In this document: one piece after another, positions 43,422 to 52,797 of the stretch
Position numbering within the stretch: position 1 is the stretch's first letter
Layout of the letters: every line of letters starts with the position of its first letter
Assembly (NCBI GenBank): GCA_963922875.1
Contig: CAWUJH010000003.1
Span: forward strand, 310,001-374,000
From: Ketobacter sp963922875
Lineage (GTDB): Bacteria > Pseudomonadota > Gammaproteobacteria > Pseudomonadales > Ketobacteraceae
Direction of reading: 5' to 3'
DNA: 64,000 nucleotides
Position numbers and translations under genes: made by a program
Notes under the pieces: generated by a model
Told to the model about the DNA's origin: nothing
Database searches by the model: none
The model's input: only the letters and a program-made list of their open reading frames with translations

Positions 43422-43705
43422 TGGAAATGCTTATGCTGACATTTACAATTTTCGTACTGGCGATCTTTGTAGGTGTTGAAGTTATCAATAAAGTCCCTCC
43501 CACATTACATACTCCTTTGATGAGTGGTACGAATGCCATTTCTGGAATTATTGTAGTGGGGGCGATTATCAGTTCGGGTGGGGGAGAGCAAACCACTGAG
43601 CTTTCTACTTTTCTCGGCGTGCTCGCCATCATACTTGCCTGTATCAACATTTTTGGCGGGTTTATGGTTACAGATCGCATGCTTCACATGTTTAAGAAGA
43701 AATAA
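43421..43705 (+). CDS. pntAB: NAD(P) transhydrogenase subunit alpha part 2 (membrane)
   Basis: 94 residues, three membrane helices, with PPTLHTPLMSGTNAISGIIVVGA and the terminal INIFGGFMVTDRMLHMFKKK typical of this subunit. Its ATG overlaps the stop of the preceding subunit gene. It forms part of the proton channel (domain II). Confidence 0.95.
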   Translation: MEMLMLTFTIFVLAIFVGVEVINKVPPTLHTPLMSGTNAISGIIVVGAIISSGGGEQTTELSTFLGVLAIILACINIFGGFMVTDRMLHMFKKK

Positions 43706-43728
43706 CACCAATAGGAAAGGTCGAATCA

Positions 43729-45129
43729 ATGCAGGTTTTCATTAATTTTTGTTATCTAGTTGCTGCGATACTTTTCATTTATGGTATCAAAGGCATGACT
43801 ACGCCCAAAACGGCGGTGCGGGGCAACCAGCTCTCATCTGCGGGTATGCTAATTGCGGTTATTGCCGCCTTATTAGACCACAACGTGGTGGGTTACCTTT
43901 ATATCGTGATGGGTATTGTGATCGGTTCTGGCATCGGAATCTTTTTGGCGAAACGAGTTCAGATGACCTCCATGCCTGAGATGGTGGCGGCACTTAACGG
44001 CTTTGGTGGCGGCGCTTCATTATTGGTGGCTTCTGCTAACTATCTGGAGAGCCAACATGTGCCAAATTTTGATCCGTCACTGGATTGGAGTTTGGCTTTG
44101 ATCTTCAGTATCTTGATTGGTGCGGTCACCCTGACGGGCAGCTTCATCGCCGTGGGTAAATTGATGGGCAAGCTTGGGGACTCTTCTCAAGTTCGTATGT
44201 TCAAGATGATCGTCAAGATCTGTTTTGCCTTATTAATCGCAGGCACCATCTATTTTGTCAGCACGGATCCACTTGAGCAGACTGATCTTTTGATTGTGAT
44301 GGTCGTTATCTGTTTGTTGCTTGGTGTCTCATTGGTTATGCCAATCGGTGGCGCCGATATGCCGGTGGTAATTGCATTGTTAAACTCTTACTCTGGACTA
44401 GCCTGTTCGGCCACGGGGTTTGTGCTTGGCAACAATGGCTTGATCATCACCGGCTCACTAGTGGGGGCTTCTGGTTTAATTCTGACTACCATCATGTGTA
44501 AAGCCATGAACCGATCCTTAACCAACGTGCTATTTGGCGGATCAATGGCTGCGGCAGCGGGCATCAGTCGCGATGAAAATGATGCTTTCTATGAAGGTAA
44601 AGTGAAAGTCACTAGTGCTGACGAAGTGGCCATGTTGCTGGATTCAGCAAAGAAAGTTGTATTTGTTCCTGGTTATGGATTGGCGGTAGCCCAGGCCCAA
44701 CATGCCACAAGAGAGCTGGCGAGTATGCTTCAGTCCCGAGGTATTGATGTTAAATACGCAATACACCCAGTGGCCGGTCGTATGCCGGGTCATATGAACG
44801 TGTTGTTGGCGGAAGCGGAAGTTCCCTATGAGCAGTTAATCGAAATGGATGTGATTAATCCAGAGTTTCCCCAAACTGATGTGGCGATTGTATTAGGAGC
44901 AAACGATGTAACCAATCCGGCGGCGTCTTCTGATCCGTCCTCGCCAATTTTTGGAATGCCAATACTTGAAGTACAGAAAGCGAAGACTGTTATTGTGGTT
45001 AAACGTGGTCTGTCACCCGGTTTTGCCGGCATACCCAATGCATTGTTTATTAACGAAAATAGTTTGATGGTTCATGGTGATGCCAAAATGGTATTGCAGG
45101 AAATGATTGCCGCTATGAAAGACTTGTGA
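43729..45129 (+). CDS. pntB: NAD(P) transhydrogenase subunit beta
   Basis: 466 residues. The N-terminal half has about nine membrane helices; the C-terminal half is domain III, the NADP(H)-binding part, with VPGYGLAVAQAQHATREL, HPVAGRMPGHMNVLLAEA and GANDVTNPAA. It completes the three-gene operon and is followed by a clear intrinsic terminator. Confidence 0.96.
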   Translation: MQVFINFCYLVAAILFIYGIKGMTTPKTAVRGNQLSSAGMLIAVIAALLDHNVVGYLYIVMGIVIGSGIGIFLAKRVQMTSMPEMVAALNGFGGGASLLVASANYLESQHVPNFDPSLDWSLALIFSILIGAVTLTGSFIAVGKLMGKLGDSSQVRMFKMIVKICFALLIAGTIYFVSTDPLEQTDLLIVMVVICLLLGVSLVMPIGGADMPVVIALLNSYSGLACSATGFVLGNNGLIITGSLVGASGLILTTIMCKAMNRSLTNVLFGGSMAAAAGISRDENDAFYEGKVKVTSADEVAMLLDSAKKVVFVPGYGLAVAQAQHATRELASMLQSRGIDVKYAIHPVAGRMPGHMNVLLAEAEVPYEQLIEMDVINPEFPQTDVAIVLGANDVTNPAASSDPSSPIFGMPILEVQKAKTVIVVKRGLSPGFAGIPNALFINENSLMVHGDAKMVLQEMIAAMKDL

Positions 45130-45167
45130 CATCAGTTATTCAAGCGATAAAAGCAGTGATAAAAAAA

Positions 45168-45190
45168 GGGGCTATCTAGCCCCTTTTTTT
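45168..45190 (+). terminator. Intrinsic terminator of the pnt operon
   Basis: GGGGCTA / TAGCCCC with a TC loop, preceded by seven A and followed by seven T. Confidence 0.92.
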
Positions 45191-45350
45191 ATGTAACATT
45201 TTCAGAGTTTTTATAATTACTATAAATATTTCCATTTCCTCCTCGAGAAAGCGCCTTATATGGCGGTGTTCATGGCTGGCCGCGATTTTGCAGTACCTGT
45301 TAGAGTGAAAGGCAGCAGGCCGGGTGCCATCGATGGCAGGGAGTGAGTGA

Positions 45351-46325
45351 ATGAATGATCGTGCGGCTCAAATGGTAGCGGAGCATCCCGCTGCACCGAA
45401 ATCAGCGAAAGACTATCGCTTTGTTGTTCTTATCAATGGTGGATCAGGCTCGGCTGATTTTATCGCTATTAAGCAGCGCTTAACAGCGGCGCATTGTGCT
45501 CTTCGCATCGTTAACTTTGTTGCATTGCATGATGTTTCTACTATTGAAGACAAAGTGGAAAAAGCTTTTATCCATGCCAAAAACAACCGCTTGGCGGTTC
45601 TGGTTGTTGGTGGTGATGGCAGTATTTGTCTGGCTGTCAAATACGCACTTTTATTTGATGTGCCGCTGGCTTTGTTGGCCCAAGGTACTTTCAATCTATT
45701 TGCGTTACATCACGGGCTAGCTGTGGATACGGAAAAGGGTATAGCTCAAATCGAGAATAGCCACATTGAGAAAGTTGCGGTAGCTCGGATCAACGACTTA
45801 CCCTTCATCACTGGAGCCAATTTTGGACTTTATCCGGAGTTAATTGAACAGCGGGAAAAATATCAATCGTTGACGGGTGTAAGAACCAGGATCACTGCTT
45901 ATATCTCTGGACTGCATACCTTTTTATTTAAGCGGAAAAAGCTGAAACTTAAAATGACCACGCCAGATTCCAGCTTCGATGTCAGTGCTCAGATTATAAT
46001 GCTTTCGCAAAACCGCCCCCATATTGAAAATCTAGGGTTAGCTTCGGACCATTGGCTCAAGATGTTAAATAACCAGTTGTTAATGATTGTCGCGAAACCG
46101 GAAACCTTTCTGGATAAGTTGCGGATGATGGGGCATCGGTTGCTGGGGAAATTAGAAGATGATCTACAATTTGAAGTTAAGCCCGTCTCAGAAGTCGTAA
46201 TAGAAACCAGGAGAAGAAAGCTGAAAGTAGCCCTAGATGGGGAAATTTATGAACTCACAACACCGTTAAACGTTAAAGTTGAACCTAATGCATTAGCGTT
46301 ATTTAAGACAACGGTAGATCAATGA
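45351..46325 (+). CDS. Diacylglycerol/lipid kinase family protein
   Basis: 324 residues. The nucleotide-binding motif of the DAGK catalytic domain is VVGGDGSICLAVKYAL (about 83-98), followed by LLAQGTFNLFAL, the family's G-T-x-N-x-x-A segment. The C-terminal beta-rich lipid kinase domain ends with LKVALDGEIYEL. It phosphorylates a lipid or polyisoprenoid substrate, not identified here. It overlaps the phosphoesterase gene by four bases, so the two are coupled. Confidence 0.85.
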   Translation: MNDRAAQMVAEHPAAPKSAKDYRFVVLINGGSGSADFIAIKQRLTAAHCALRIVNFVALHDVSTIEDKVEKAFIHAKNNRLAVLVVGGDGSICLAVKYALLFDVPLALLAQGTFNLFALHHGLAVDTEKGIAQIENSHIEKVAVARINDLPFITGANFGLYPELIEQREKYQSLTGVRTRITAYISGLHTFLFKRKKLKLKMTTPDSSFDVSAQIIMLSQNRPHIENLGLASDHWLKMLNNQLLMIVAKPETFLDKLRMMGHRLLGKLEDDLQFEVKPVSEVVIETRRRKLKVALDGEIYELTTPLNVKVEPNALALFKTTVDQ

Positions 46326-47143
46326 AATCAATCGTCCATATTTCTGATACTCATTTTGGGACAGAAAAAGCACCTGTTAAAGCCGCCTTAATTGAAGCGG
46401 TGAATCAGCTTGCACCTGATGTGCTCGTGTGGTCAGGCGACATCACCCAACGCGCAAGGCGTAAGCAATTTTTGAAGGCAAAGAACTTTTTAGGGTCACT
46501 AAACTACAAAGAGCTTATCTGTCTTCCTGGAAACCATGATATTCCGTTATATAATCTTCCCGTTCGTTTTTTTGCGCCGTATTCTGGCTTTCAGCGGTTT
46601 TTTCCTGCAAAACATTCCGTAAATCGAGTGGTATCGGAACCTTTAGCCATTATCGGGGTAAACAGCTGTAATCCAAAACATTATAAAAATGGCTTTTTCT
46701 CCAATAGTTTGATTCGAGAAGTGGAGCAATTTCTTTTGTCGGTGCCGAGTAACTGGCTAAAGGTGGTTGTGGCACATCACCCGGTTGATGTGATTCAGGA
46801 ATCAGATACTGAAAATATCGTAGTGGGTGCGGAGTTTGCCTTAAGTCGCTGGAGCGCTGCGGGAATGGATATTATTATGGGTGGGCATATACACTTTCAG
46901 TTTTCGCGGGAGCTAAATATTCGATATCCCCATGTATCACCACTTACGCGAGTAGTTCAAGCGGGTACAGCAATGTCTAGCAGAGTACGCTATGGGCTGC
47001 CCAATTCATTTTTTCATCTACAAGTGCCATCGGACAAGCACGAGTCAGTTATCGAGTGCTGGGATTACAGTAAAGAAATTCAAGGGTTTTCACCCAGCGC
47101 TTCAGGTCAATTGTTCAGAGAGCCTACGCGGCTGATGGTTTAA
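46322..47143 (+). CDS. Calcineurin-like metallophosphoesterase
   Basis: 273 residues. The metallophosphoesterase motifs are in order: HISDTHFG (D-x-H), VWSGDITQRAR (GD), LPGNHD (GNHD), VAHHPVD and GGHIHF. These coordinate two metal ions. CpdA-like and UDP-diacylglucosamine-type members have this layout, but the substrate is not clear. The coupling to a lipid kinase gene suggests a lipid phosphate. It overlaps the end of the converging transporter gene by 42 bases. Confidence 0.87.
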   Translation: MKSIVHISDTHFGTEKAPVKAALIEAVNQLAPDVLVWSGDITQRARRKQFLKAKNFLGSLNYKELICLPGNHDIPLYNLPVRFFAPYSGFQRFFPAKHSVNRVVSEPLAIIGVNSCNPKHYKNGFFSNSLIREVEQFLLSVPSNWLKVVVAHHPVDVIQESDTENIVVGAEFALSRWSAAGMDIIMGGHIHFQFSRELNIRYPHVSPLTRVVQAGTAMSSRVRYGLPNSFFHLQVPSDKHESVIECWDYSKEIQGFSPSASGQLFREPTRLMV

Positions 47144-48205
47144 GCAGAGAATAACGTATATGTGGTGCAAAGAGGGAACCTCGCTACAAATCACAGCAAT
47201 CATCAGTAGTGCCGGAACGGCAATAAACAGGCCAGCAATACCCCACAGCCAACTCCAGAATATAATGGTGATAAAAATAAAAATCGGATTTAGATGGAAT
47301 TGTCTGGCATGAACGATAGGATCTATAAAATTCCCAGTGATAAACATGAGCAGTGCGGTGGCGGCTGGTGCCACCAGAATGTTGGTGAGTTGCAGGTGTT
47401 GCTCAGCGACCGCTAGAGTAACGGCAGTGAGTGATATTATGTTTCCTGCGTAGGGAACATAGCGAAAAAGCCCGATGATGGCCCCCCAAATTAACGCATA
47501 ATCTACCCCAAAGTATAACAAAATCAGGGACACGAGGAAGCCATAGGCCAGGTTTACACATAACGTGACGGCAATATAACGGGCCAAACTGGCTCGGATT
47601 TTTTTTGTTAGGCTTAAGACTACTGCTCTTTTTTCCCGTTGGCGAAATGACATGGCAATATTTTTAGACAGGGCATCTCCCCCCACTAAAAAGAAATAAC
47701 AAAGTAACAAGGTTACCGAAAAATTCCAGGCGAGATTTCCCAGTTCGGCAAATAACAACTCATCCCAACGTTGCTCATCTTTAGCGACAACTATGGCCTT
47801 GGAGTCACTATTGTTTTTTTGTAATGCGTCATTAACCATTTCTTCCATTTTCTTTGTTTTGACATTTACTTCATCTATGGCTTTCTTTATTGGCGTAAAT
47901 TCAAGCTGCAGTTGACGCAGGGTTGATGGAATCGTTTCAACTTTTTTAAGAAAGGGTTCGTAAGCAAGCAGCATTAAAGCAATAAATAAAGTGAAAATAA
48001 AAACTATTGGAATGAGGGCTGCTAATGCTTTTGGGATAAGAAGTCGACGTAGCATCATCATTGGCGTATACACCAATACACTGAGAAAAAAACCAAATAA
48101 TATGGGTATAAGAATCGAGCTAGCAAAAACCAATAAATGAATACTGACAGCGAAACAGATAAGAATTAAAGTGGTTTTTAGAAGCTTGGTATTGTGTAGG
48201 TATTC
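47102..48205 (-). CDS. AI-2E/PerM-family membrane transporter
   Basis: About 367 residues from ATG 48205; ATG 48241 and 48289 are possible earlier starts, none with a strong ribosome site. It has two N-terminal helices, a soluble segment with coiled-coil potential (about 80-130) and five or six C-terminal helices, including YALIWGAIIGLFRYVPYAGNIISL, a family hallmark. Members include the TqsA autoinducer-2 exporter and Na/H antiporters. No specific substrate is indicated. Confidence 0.82.
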   Translation of the reverse strand, partial: EYLHNTKLLKTTLILICFAVSIHLLVFASSILIPILFGFFLSVLVYTPMMMLRRLLIPKALAALIPIVFIFTLFIALMLLAYEPFLKKVETIPSTLRQLQLEFTPIKKAIDEVNVKTKKMEEMVNDALQKNNSDSKAIVVAKDEQRWDELLFAELGNLAWNFSVTLLLCYFFLVGGDALSKNIAMSFRQREKRAVVLSLTKKIRASLARYIAVTLCVNLAYGFLVSLILLYFGVDYALIWGAIIGLFRYVPYAGNIISLTAVTLAVAEQHLQLTNILVAPAATALLMFITGNFIDPIVHARQFHLNPIFIFITIIFWSWLWGIAGLFIAVPALLMIAVICSEVPSLHHIYVILCLNHQPRRLSEQLT

Positions 48206-48505
48206 CATATTTACCCTAATTGGCTTTTTTGATTTTCGCATTAGCAATGCACTATTCGTTCCGTATCCCTCGCCACTAGTGATATGCACAGCATTGGGTA
48301 GGTGATCGTGTAATGCCGTGTAAATTATACCAAATGGGAGATATCGCTTTGTAAATTCGCCAAGAGGTCTGAGTCTTTATCTCTTTGCTCTGTGCAAAAA
48401 ACAATCTAATTGTAGCTTAAATTACTGATATCTCGGATGATTTTTGATTGGAACATTGTTTGCAGTAACGCAGTAATTATTGGGTTTGTACTGCAGGGGG
48501 CACAA

Positions 48506-50701
48506 ATGAGTCCAAATTCGCTGTTCAGAGAAGGTGAAAATTGTTGGCGTCAAAGTCAGGCTTCATTCGTTACACCGTTAATTGACTGCAGAAATTATTA
48601 TCGTGCACTTCACGAAGCCATTCGTCGGGCGAAACACAGCGTGTTTATTATTGGTTGGGACATTGACAGTCGGATTCAATTATTGAGAGGGGCCGACGCA
48701 GAGGAGACAGATGCTCCTTCTGTAATCAGTGATTTGATCGCATGGAAGGCGGAGCGTGATCCGCACGTGCAATTCTATTTGCTGCGCTGGGATTCATCAT
48801 TGGCTTTTTTGAGCCGAAGAGAGCTCTGGGCGCAGGAAGTATGGGAAGAGAAAACTCCGGATAATGTTCATATAGTTCTTGATGACACTATCCCGATGGG
48901 TGGTAGTCAGCACCAAAAAATTGTTTTGATTGATGATGAAATAGTGTTTACCGGCGGTATGGATATCGCTATAAACCGATGGGATACGCGCGATCATCGA
49001 CCCCATGAGCCAGAGAGATTTGGACCGGAGGGAGAATATGAACCCTTGCATGACGTGCAAGTGTTATGCTCTGGCCCAGTGGTTGAACACTTTGCCGAAT
49101 TGGTTCGTTGGCGGTGGTGTAGATTATCCTCCTTGGAACCTGTGGTCTGTCTTCAAGCTCAGGCTGATGACTCCCGTTATTCGTTAACGCCAAAATCCTG
49201 GCCTCGCTACTATCCGCCATTATTAAAAGATATTCCTTGTGCTATTGCGCGAACGATCCCATTTATGGATGACGTTGAGCCTGCCCAGGAAGTCAGGCAT
49301 ATGCTATTGGATTTGATCGCCCGTGCCGAAAATTTTCTCTACATTGAAAATCAATTTGCCAGTAGAGAGGAAATCGCCGAGGCCATAAATGCTCGCCTAA
49401 AAGCCTGTAAGTCTCTGAAAGTTCTTATTGTAAGTTCTTATGCACCCAAAGGAACCGTTGAGTGTGAAGCGTATTGGGCGGGGCGAATCGATTTTAAAAA
49501 GATTCTTGAAAATGGTATTCAACGAAAGCGGGTTCGCATAGTTTATTCGTCCATTGGAAATCCAGAGGAAGATGGCTTGTTCAAGCGTGTGCACGCAAAG
49601 GTCATGGTGGTGGATGATCGCTACCTGGTCATTGGATCATCTAATTTAAGTAACCGATCCATGACGTTGGATACTGAATGCGATCTTATTTTTTCTGCTA
49701 CCAAGGATGACCACGCAGCGGCTATTGCACACATTAGAAATGATTTGCTTGCTGAGCATACGGGTCACTCAGAAGAAGAGGTGGCAAAAATTTTGACGAT
49801 GAGGAATCCAATCCGTCATCTCATGAAACCGGCCTCAAATGCGGATTACGCTTTGCATGAAGTGAATGATGAGCAATTCACAGATAAATCCCTGCAAACC
49901 ATGTTTCGTACGCTTTCCGATCCAGAAGTGCCAATCATTCCCACTATTAATTATTCCAGAGGTAAGCGCTTTTACTTCCCTAATCCGCGAAAAAAAACGT
50001 TGCTCTTTAGTGCAGCGTTTATGGTGGTGGCGGTATTGCTGTGTACCGTTTACCTAATGACTCAAACCGTGCCTTGGCTAGATCCAGAACACTGGAAAGC
50101 CTTCTTGGATAATACCCGCGGAACTTTTTGGTCGTTACCTGCAGTTGTTTTGATCTACGTTGTTGGGGGCCTGGTTTTTTTCCCCGTTACAGTTATGTCT
50201 CTAGCCGTTGCGGCTGTATTTGGACCAGTTTGGGGGGTGGTTTTCGGAATGACAGGAGCCTTGGTCAGCGCCGCGATGATGTTTGTGGCAGGACATTTAC
50301 TTGGGGATCAAGGGCTCAGAAAACTAGCGGGTTCCAAGGTACAAAAAGTTGACGACAAATTCAAACAGAGTGGCGTGGTGGGAGTGGCTTCAATCCGTTT
50401 GATTCCCATTGCCCCTTATAGCTTAGTGAATCTGGTGGCGGGTATATCCTCTATTGGGTTCACGCCGTTTATATTGGGTACATTTCTGGGTATGTTGCCA
50501 CCCATGATCGCAAAAGGGATGGTTGGGGACTCCTTAACCACTATTTTTATGAATCCTTCGGTTTCATCCGTAAGTTATCTTTTGTTGGGTATATTGGGTT
50601 GGGTGTTGATAGTGGTCGCTAGTCAAAGAGCGGTTCGTTATCTGCAAGACCGAAAGCAAGACAAACAATGTCCTCAACAGCAGCCATGCAATGAACATTA
50701 G
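48506..50701 (+). CDS. Phospholipase D-like protein fused to a VTT (DedA-like) membrane domain
   Basis: 731 residues from ATG 48506, with AGGGGG upstream; the frame opens at 48437. Two HKD motifs are present: HQKIVLIDDEIVFTGGMD and VHAKVMVVDDRYLVIGSSNLSNRS. The C-terminal ~200 residues carry five or six helices with FFPVTVMSLAVAAVFGPVWGVVFGM and RLIPIAPYSLVNLVAGIS, the VTT/SNARE-associated Golgi pattern that can move lipids across membranes. It probably hydrolyses or transfers phosphatidyl groups and may scramble the lipid in one protein. Confidence 0.88.
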   Translation: MSPNSLFREGENCWRQSQASFVTPLIDCRNYYRALHEAIRRAKHSVFIIGWDIDSRIQLLRGADAEETDAPSVISDLIAWKAERDPHVQFYLLRWDSSLAFLSRRELWAQEVWEEKTPDNVHIVLDDTIPMGGSQHQKIVLIDDEIVFTGGMDIAINRWDTRDHRPHEPERFGPEGEYEPLHDVQVLCSGPVVEHFAELVRWRWCRLSSLEPVVCLQAQADDSRYSLTPKSWPRYYPPLLKDIPCAIARTIPFMDDVEPAQEVRHMLLDLIARAENFLYIENQFASREEIAEAINARLKACKSLKVLIVSSYAPKGTVECEAYWAGRIDFKKILENGIQRKRVRIVYSSIGNPEEDGLFKRVHAKVMVVDDRYLVIGSSNLSNRSMTLDTECDLIFSATKDDHAAAIAHIRNDLLAEHTGHSEEEVAKILTMRNPIRHLMKPASNADYALHEVNDEQFTDKSLQTMFRTLSDPEVPIIPTINYSRGKRFYFPNPRKKTLLFSAAFMVVAVLLCTVYLMTQTVPWLDPEHWKAFLDNTRGTFWSLPAVVLIYVVGGLVFFPVTVMSLAVAAVFGPVWGVVFGMTGALVSAAMMFVAGHLLGDQGLRKLAGSKVQKVDDKFKQSGVVGVASIRLIPIAPYSLVNLVAGISSIGFTPFILGTFLGMLPPMIAKGMVGDSLTTIFMNPSVSSVSYLLLGILGWVLIVVASQRAVRYLQDRKQDKQCPQQQPCNEH

Positions 50702-50751
50702 CGAATTTGAATAACCTAGATTTTAAAATCAACGATTCAAAGGAGTAGTCA

Positions 50752-51216
50752 ATGAACATTCAATTACAAGGCGAATTTCAAAAACATGACGATAGTTATC
50801 AGGGCAATTTGGCAAAAGCACAGGAGCTGGTTTGCGCACTACGCCATGATGACACAGGGGTACAATGGAATAGTTTGGTGAGAAGGGAATCTGTCGAGAA
50901 TACACCGATAGCGCGTATTATGTTTGGTGGAGACTCACGCCAAATCATTACGTTAATAGTAAAGCAGGGAAAGACTGAGCAGCAATGGTGGTTAGGGAGC
51001 GGACGCGGGGCGGAGTCACAAGTTGACTACCCACTTATCCCCCCTTGTGGTTCAGAATTCCGCTTTATGATCGAATATACTCGTGGCCTTTGGTACGTTA
51101 ATTTTCCAGCAGAAGAAAACAACGCTTACGTTAATCACGAGCCTGTACGGATTGCACTATTGGAAAATGGCGATTCGATACGTGTTAAGCAGCTGCAAGC
51201 GACTTTTTATGGCTAG
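50752..51216 (+). CDS. Hypothetical protein with an FHA-like C-terminal pattern
   Basis: 154 residues, no signal peptide or membrane segment. The last ~70 residues read as a beta-rich domain ending in a NHEPVRIALLENGDSIRV pattern that recalls the end of FHA domains (N-x-x-P-V, L-x-x-G-D-x-I), but the early FHA residues (GR, SRxH) are missing. It lies 50 bases after the phospholipase gene behind AAAGGAG. I cannot assign a function. Confidence 0.6.
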   Translation: MNIQLQGEFQKHDDSYQGNLAKAQELVCALRHDDTGVQWNSLVRRESVENTPIARIMFGGDSRQIITLIVKQGKTEQQWWLGSGRGAESQVDYPLIPPCGSEFRFMIEYTRGLWYVNFPAEENNAYVNHEPVRIALLENGDSIRVKQLQATFYG

Positions 51217-52586
51217 CGAATATCGGCTGCGATTTCCAATTCAGTGATTCCGTTTTCGAGGAAATCCAACAATCGCTGCATAGACGGCAAGGTTCTGCGG
51301 CAAGCGGTTAGACCAAACTCCAGCTGATCTTTGTAACTCAGTAAGGTGATGTTAAGTGCAATTCGATCAAGCGGCACAGATACTGGATACATGCCTTCTA
51401 ACCGGGCTCCGTTCCAGTACATGGTTTTCTTTGGCCCAGGTACATTAGATATAATTACGTTAAATGGTTGCCAATTTGGAATTAGGCCAGTGAGCATATT
51501 GAAACCCGCTGGCGCCATGGTTAAAGCGGTATAATTCAGGGTTTCTTCTGCCGTCATGCTGCGATAGCGCTGTTTGGATTCCTGGACTGATTCAATGATT
51601 GTGGTCAGGCGGCGGCTGGGATCGGCTATATGAGTTCCCAAGTTGACCAGAATCATCGCGATCTGGTTGCCACTGTTTTCGTTGTCCTTGCGAATCGAAA
51701 CTGGCACCATCGCAATCAATGGTTTATCGGGTAGAGCTTGTCGGCTGATCAGATATTCTCTTAAAGCACTTCCGCACATGGCCAACACAATATCATTTAC
51801 CGTGCATCGAAATGTTTTAGCAAGTAGCTTCACTCGCTCGATGCCATAAGACTGGGCCGCAAAGCGTCGAGAACCGGTTATGGGTTGGTTTAAAATACTG
51901 TGCGGTGCTTGAAAAATGGAAACATGATGGCTTTTTTCCTTGCGAGCGCGGCGAATGGTATTGGTTAGTTCTCTAGTGATTTTTGGCAGTGTCCCAAGTT
52001 GTTTCTGAAATTCTTCGGCCATTGATGAAAATCCACTCATAAGATCTTTGGGCTCCTGTCGGCGACTGTCACGAGCTGGAGGATCAATAACCCAGAACGG
52101 TGGCTTGTTCGTGTCCTCCGGGTTATAGCTAAGGAATTCCTGGCAGCGACGCATGGCGGCGATACCATCCATCATGCTGTGATGAACTTTACAGTAAACT
52201 GCAAAACGGCGACCCTGAACGCCTTCGATTAAATAAAACTCCCATAAAGGACGCTCACGATCCATCAGGTTACTGTGTTCGATTGAAACCAGAGATAACA
52301 GCTCACGGATACGGCCTGGTTTTGGCAATGCCAAATGGCGAAAGTGATGATCCAAATCGAAATGATCGTCGTAGTCCCAGTAATACCGACCGGCCCTTCG
52401 CGTTAATTTTTGATGGTAGCGTTTTGCTGGTTCACTGTAGCCCCGTAGGGTTTTGGCTAATTCGGTAACATACTTAGGATTTGCATCTTCAGGAAAGGAA
52501 AACAACAGTAAGCCACCCACATGCATAGGCTGTTGACGCTTTTCAAGCCAGAGAAACAGTTGGTCGGCGGGGCTAAGTGGCTTCAT
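51213..52586 (-). CDS. Wax ester synthase/diacylglycerol acyltransferase (WS/DGAT)
   Basis: About 457 residues from ATG 52586, with CAGGAAA seven bases upstream. It begins with PLSPADQLFLWLEKRQQPMHVGGLLLF, has the catalytic HHSMMDG (HHxxxDG) motif and the second conserved segment ISNVPGPKKTMYWNGARLEGMYPVS. Such enzymes join a fatty acyl-CoA to a fatty alcohol or diacylglycerol to make storage wax ester or triacylglycerol. The gene converges with the preceding hypothetical gene, overlapping by four bases, and is divergent from an acyltransferase gene. Confidence 0.95.
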   Translation of the reverse strand: MKPLSPADQLFLWLEKRQQPMHVGGLLLFSFPEDANPKYVTELAKTLRGYSEPAKRYHQKLTRRAGRYYWDYDDHFDLDHHFRHLALPKPGRIRELLSLVSIEHSNLMDRERPLWEFYLIEGVQGRRFAVYCKVHHSMMDGIAAMRRCQEFLSYNPEDTNKPPFWVIDPPARDSRRQEPKDLMSGFSSMAEEFQKQLGTLPKITRELTNTIRRARKEKSHHVSIFQAPHSILNQPITGSRRFAAQSYGIERVKLLAKTFRCTVNDIVLAMCGSALREYLISRQALPDKPLIAMVPVSIRKDNENSGNQIAMILVNLGTHIADPSRRLTTIIESVQESKQRYRSMTAEETLNYTALTMAPAGFNMLTGLIPNWQPFNVIISNVPGPKKTMYWNGARLEGMYPVSVPLDRIALNITLLSYKDQLEFGLTACRRTLPSMQRLLDFLENGITELEIAADIR

Positions 52587-52797
52587 TAAAATTTCCTGAA
52601 TTGCTAAAGTTATAAATTTCAATACATTATCACTGTTTTTTTAGGATAGCGTCTTTTTTGCTCAGTTACTGCGATTTTTTCGCAAAATCGCCCGATCCTT
52701 TGACCTGTGCCTATAATTTACAGGCATACTTACCTTATAGTGTGTTGACTGTGGTGCTCGGCTAGCGTAGCTGAGCGAATTTGTTCAGGTACGCAAA

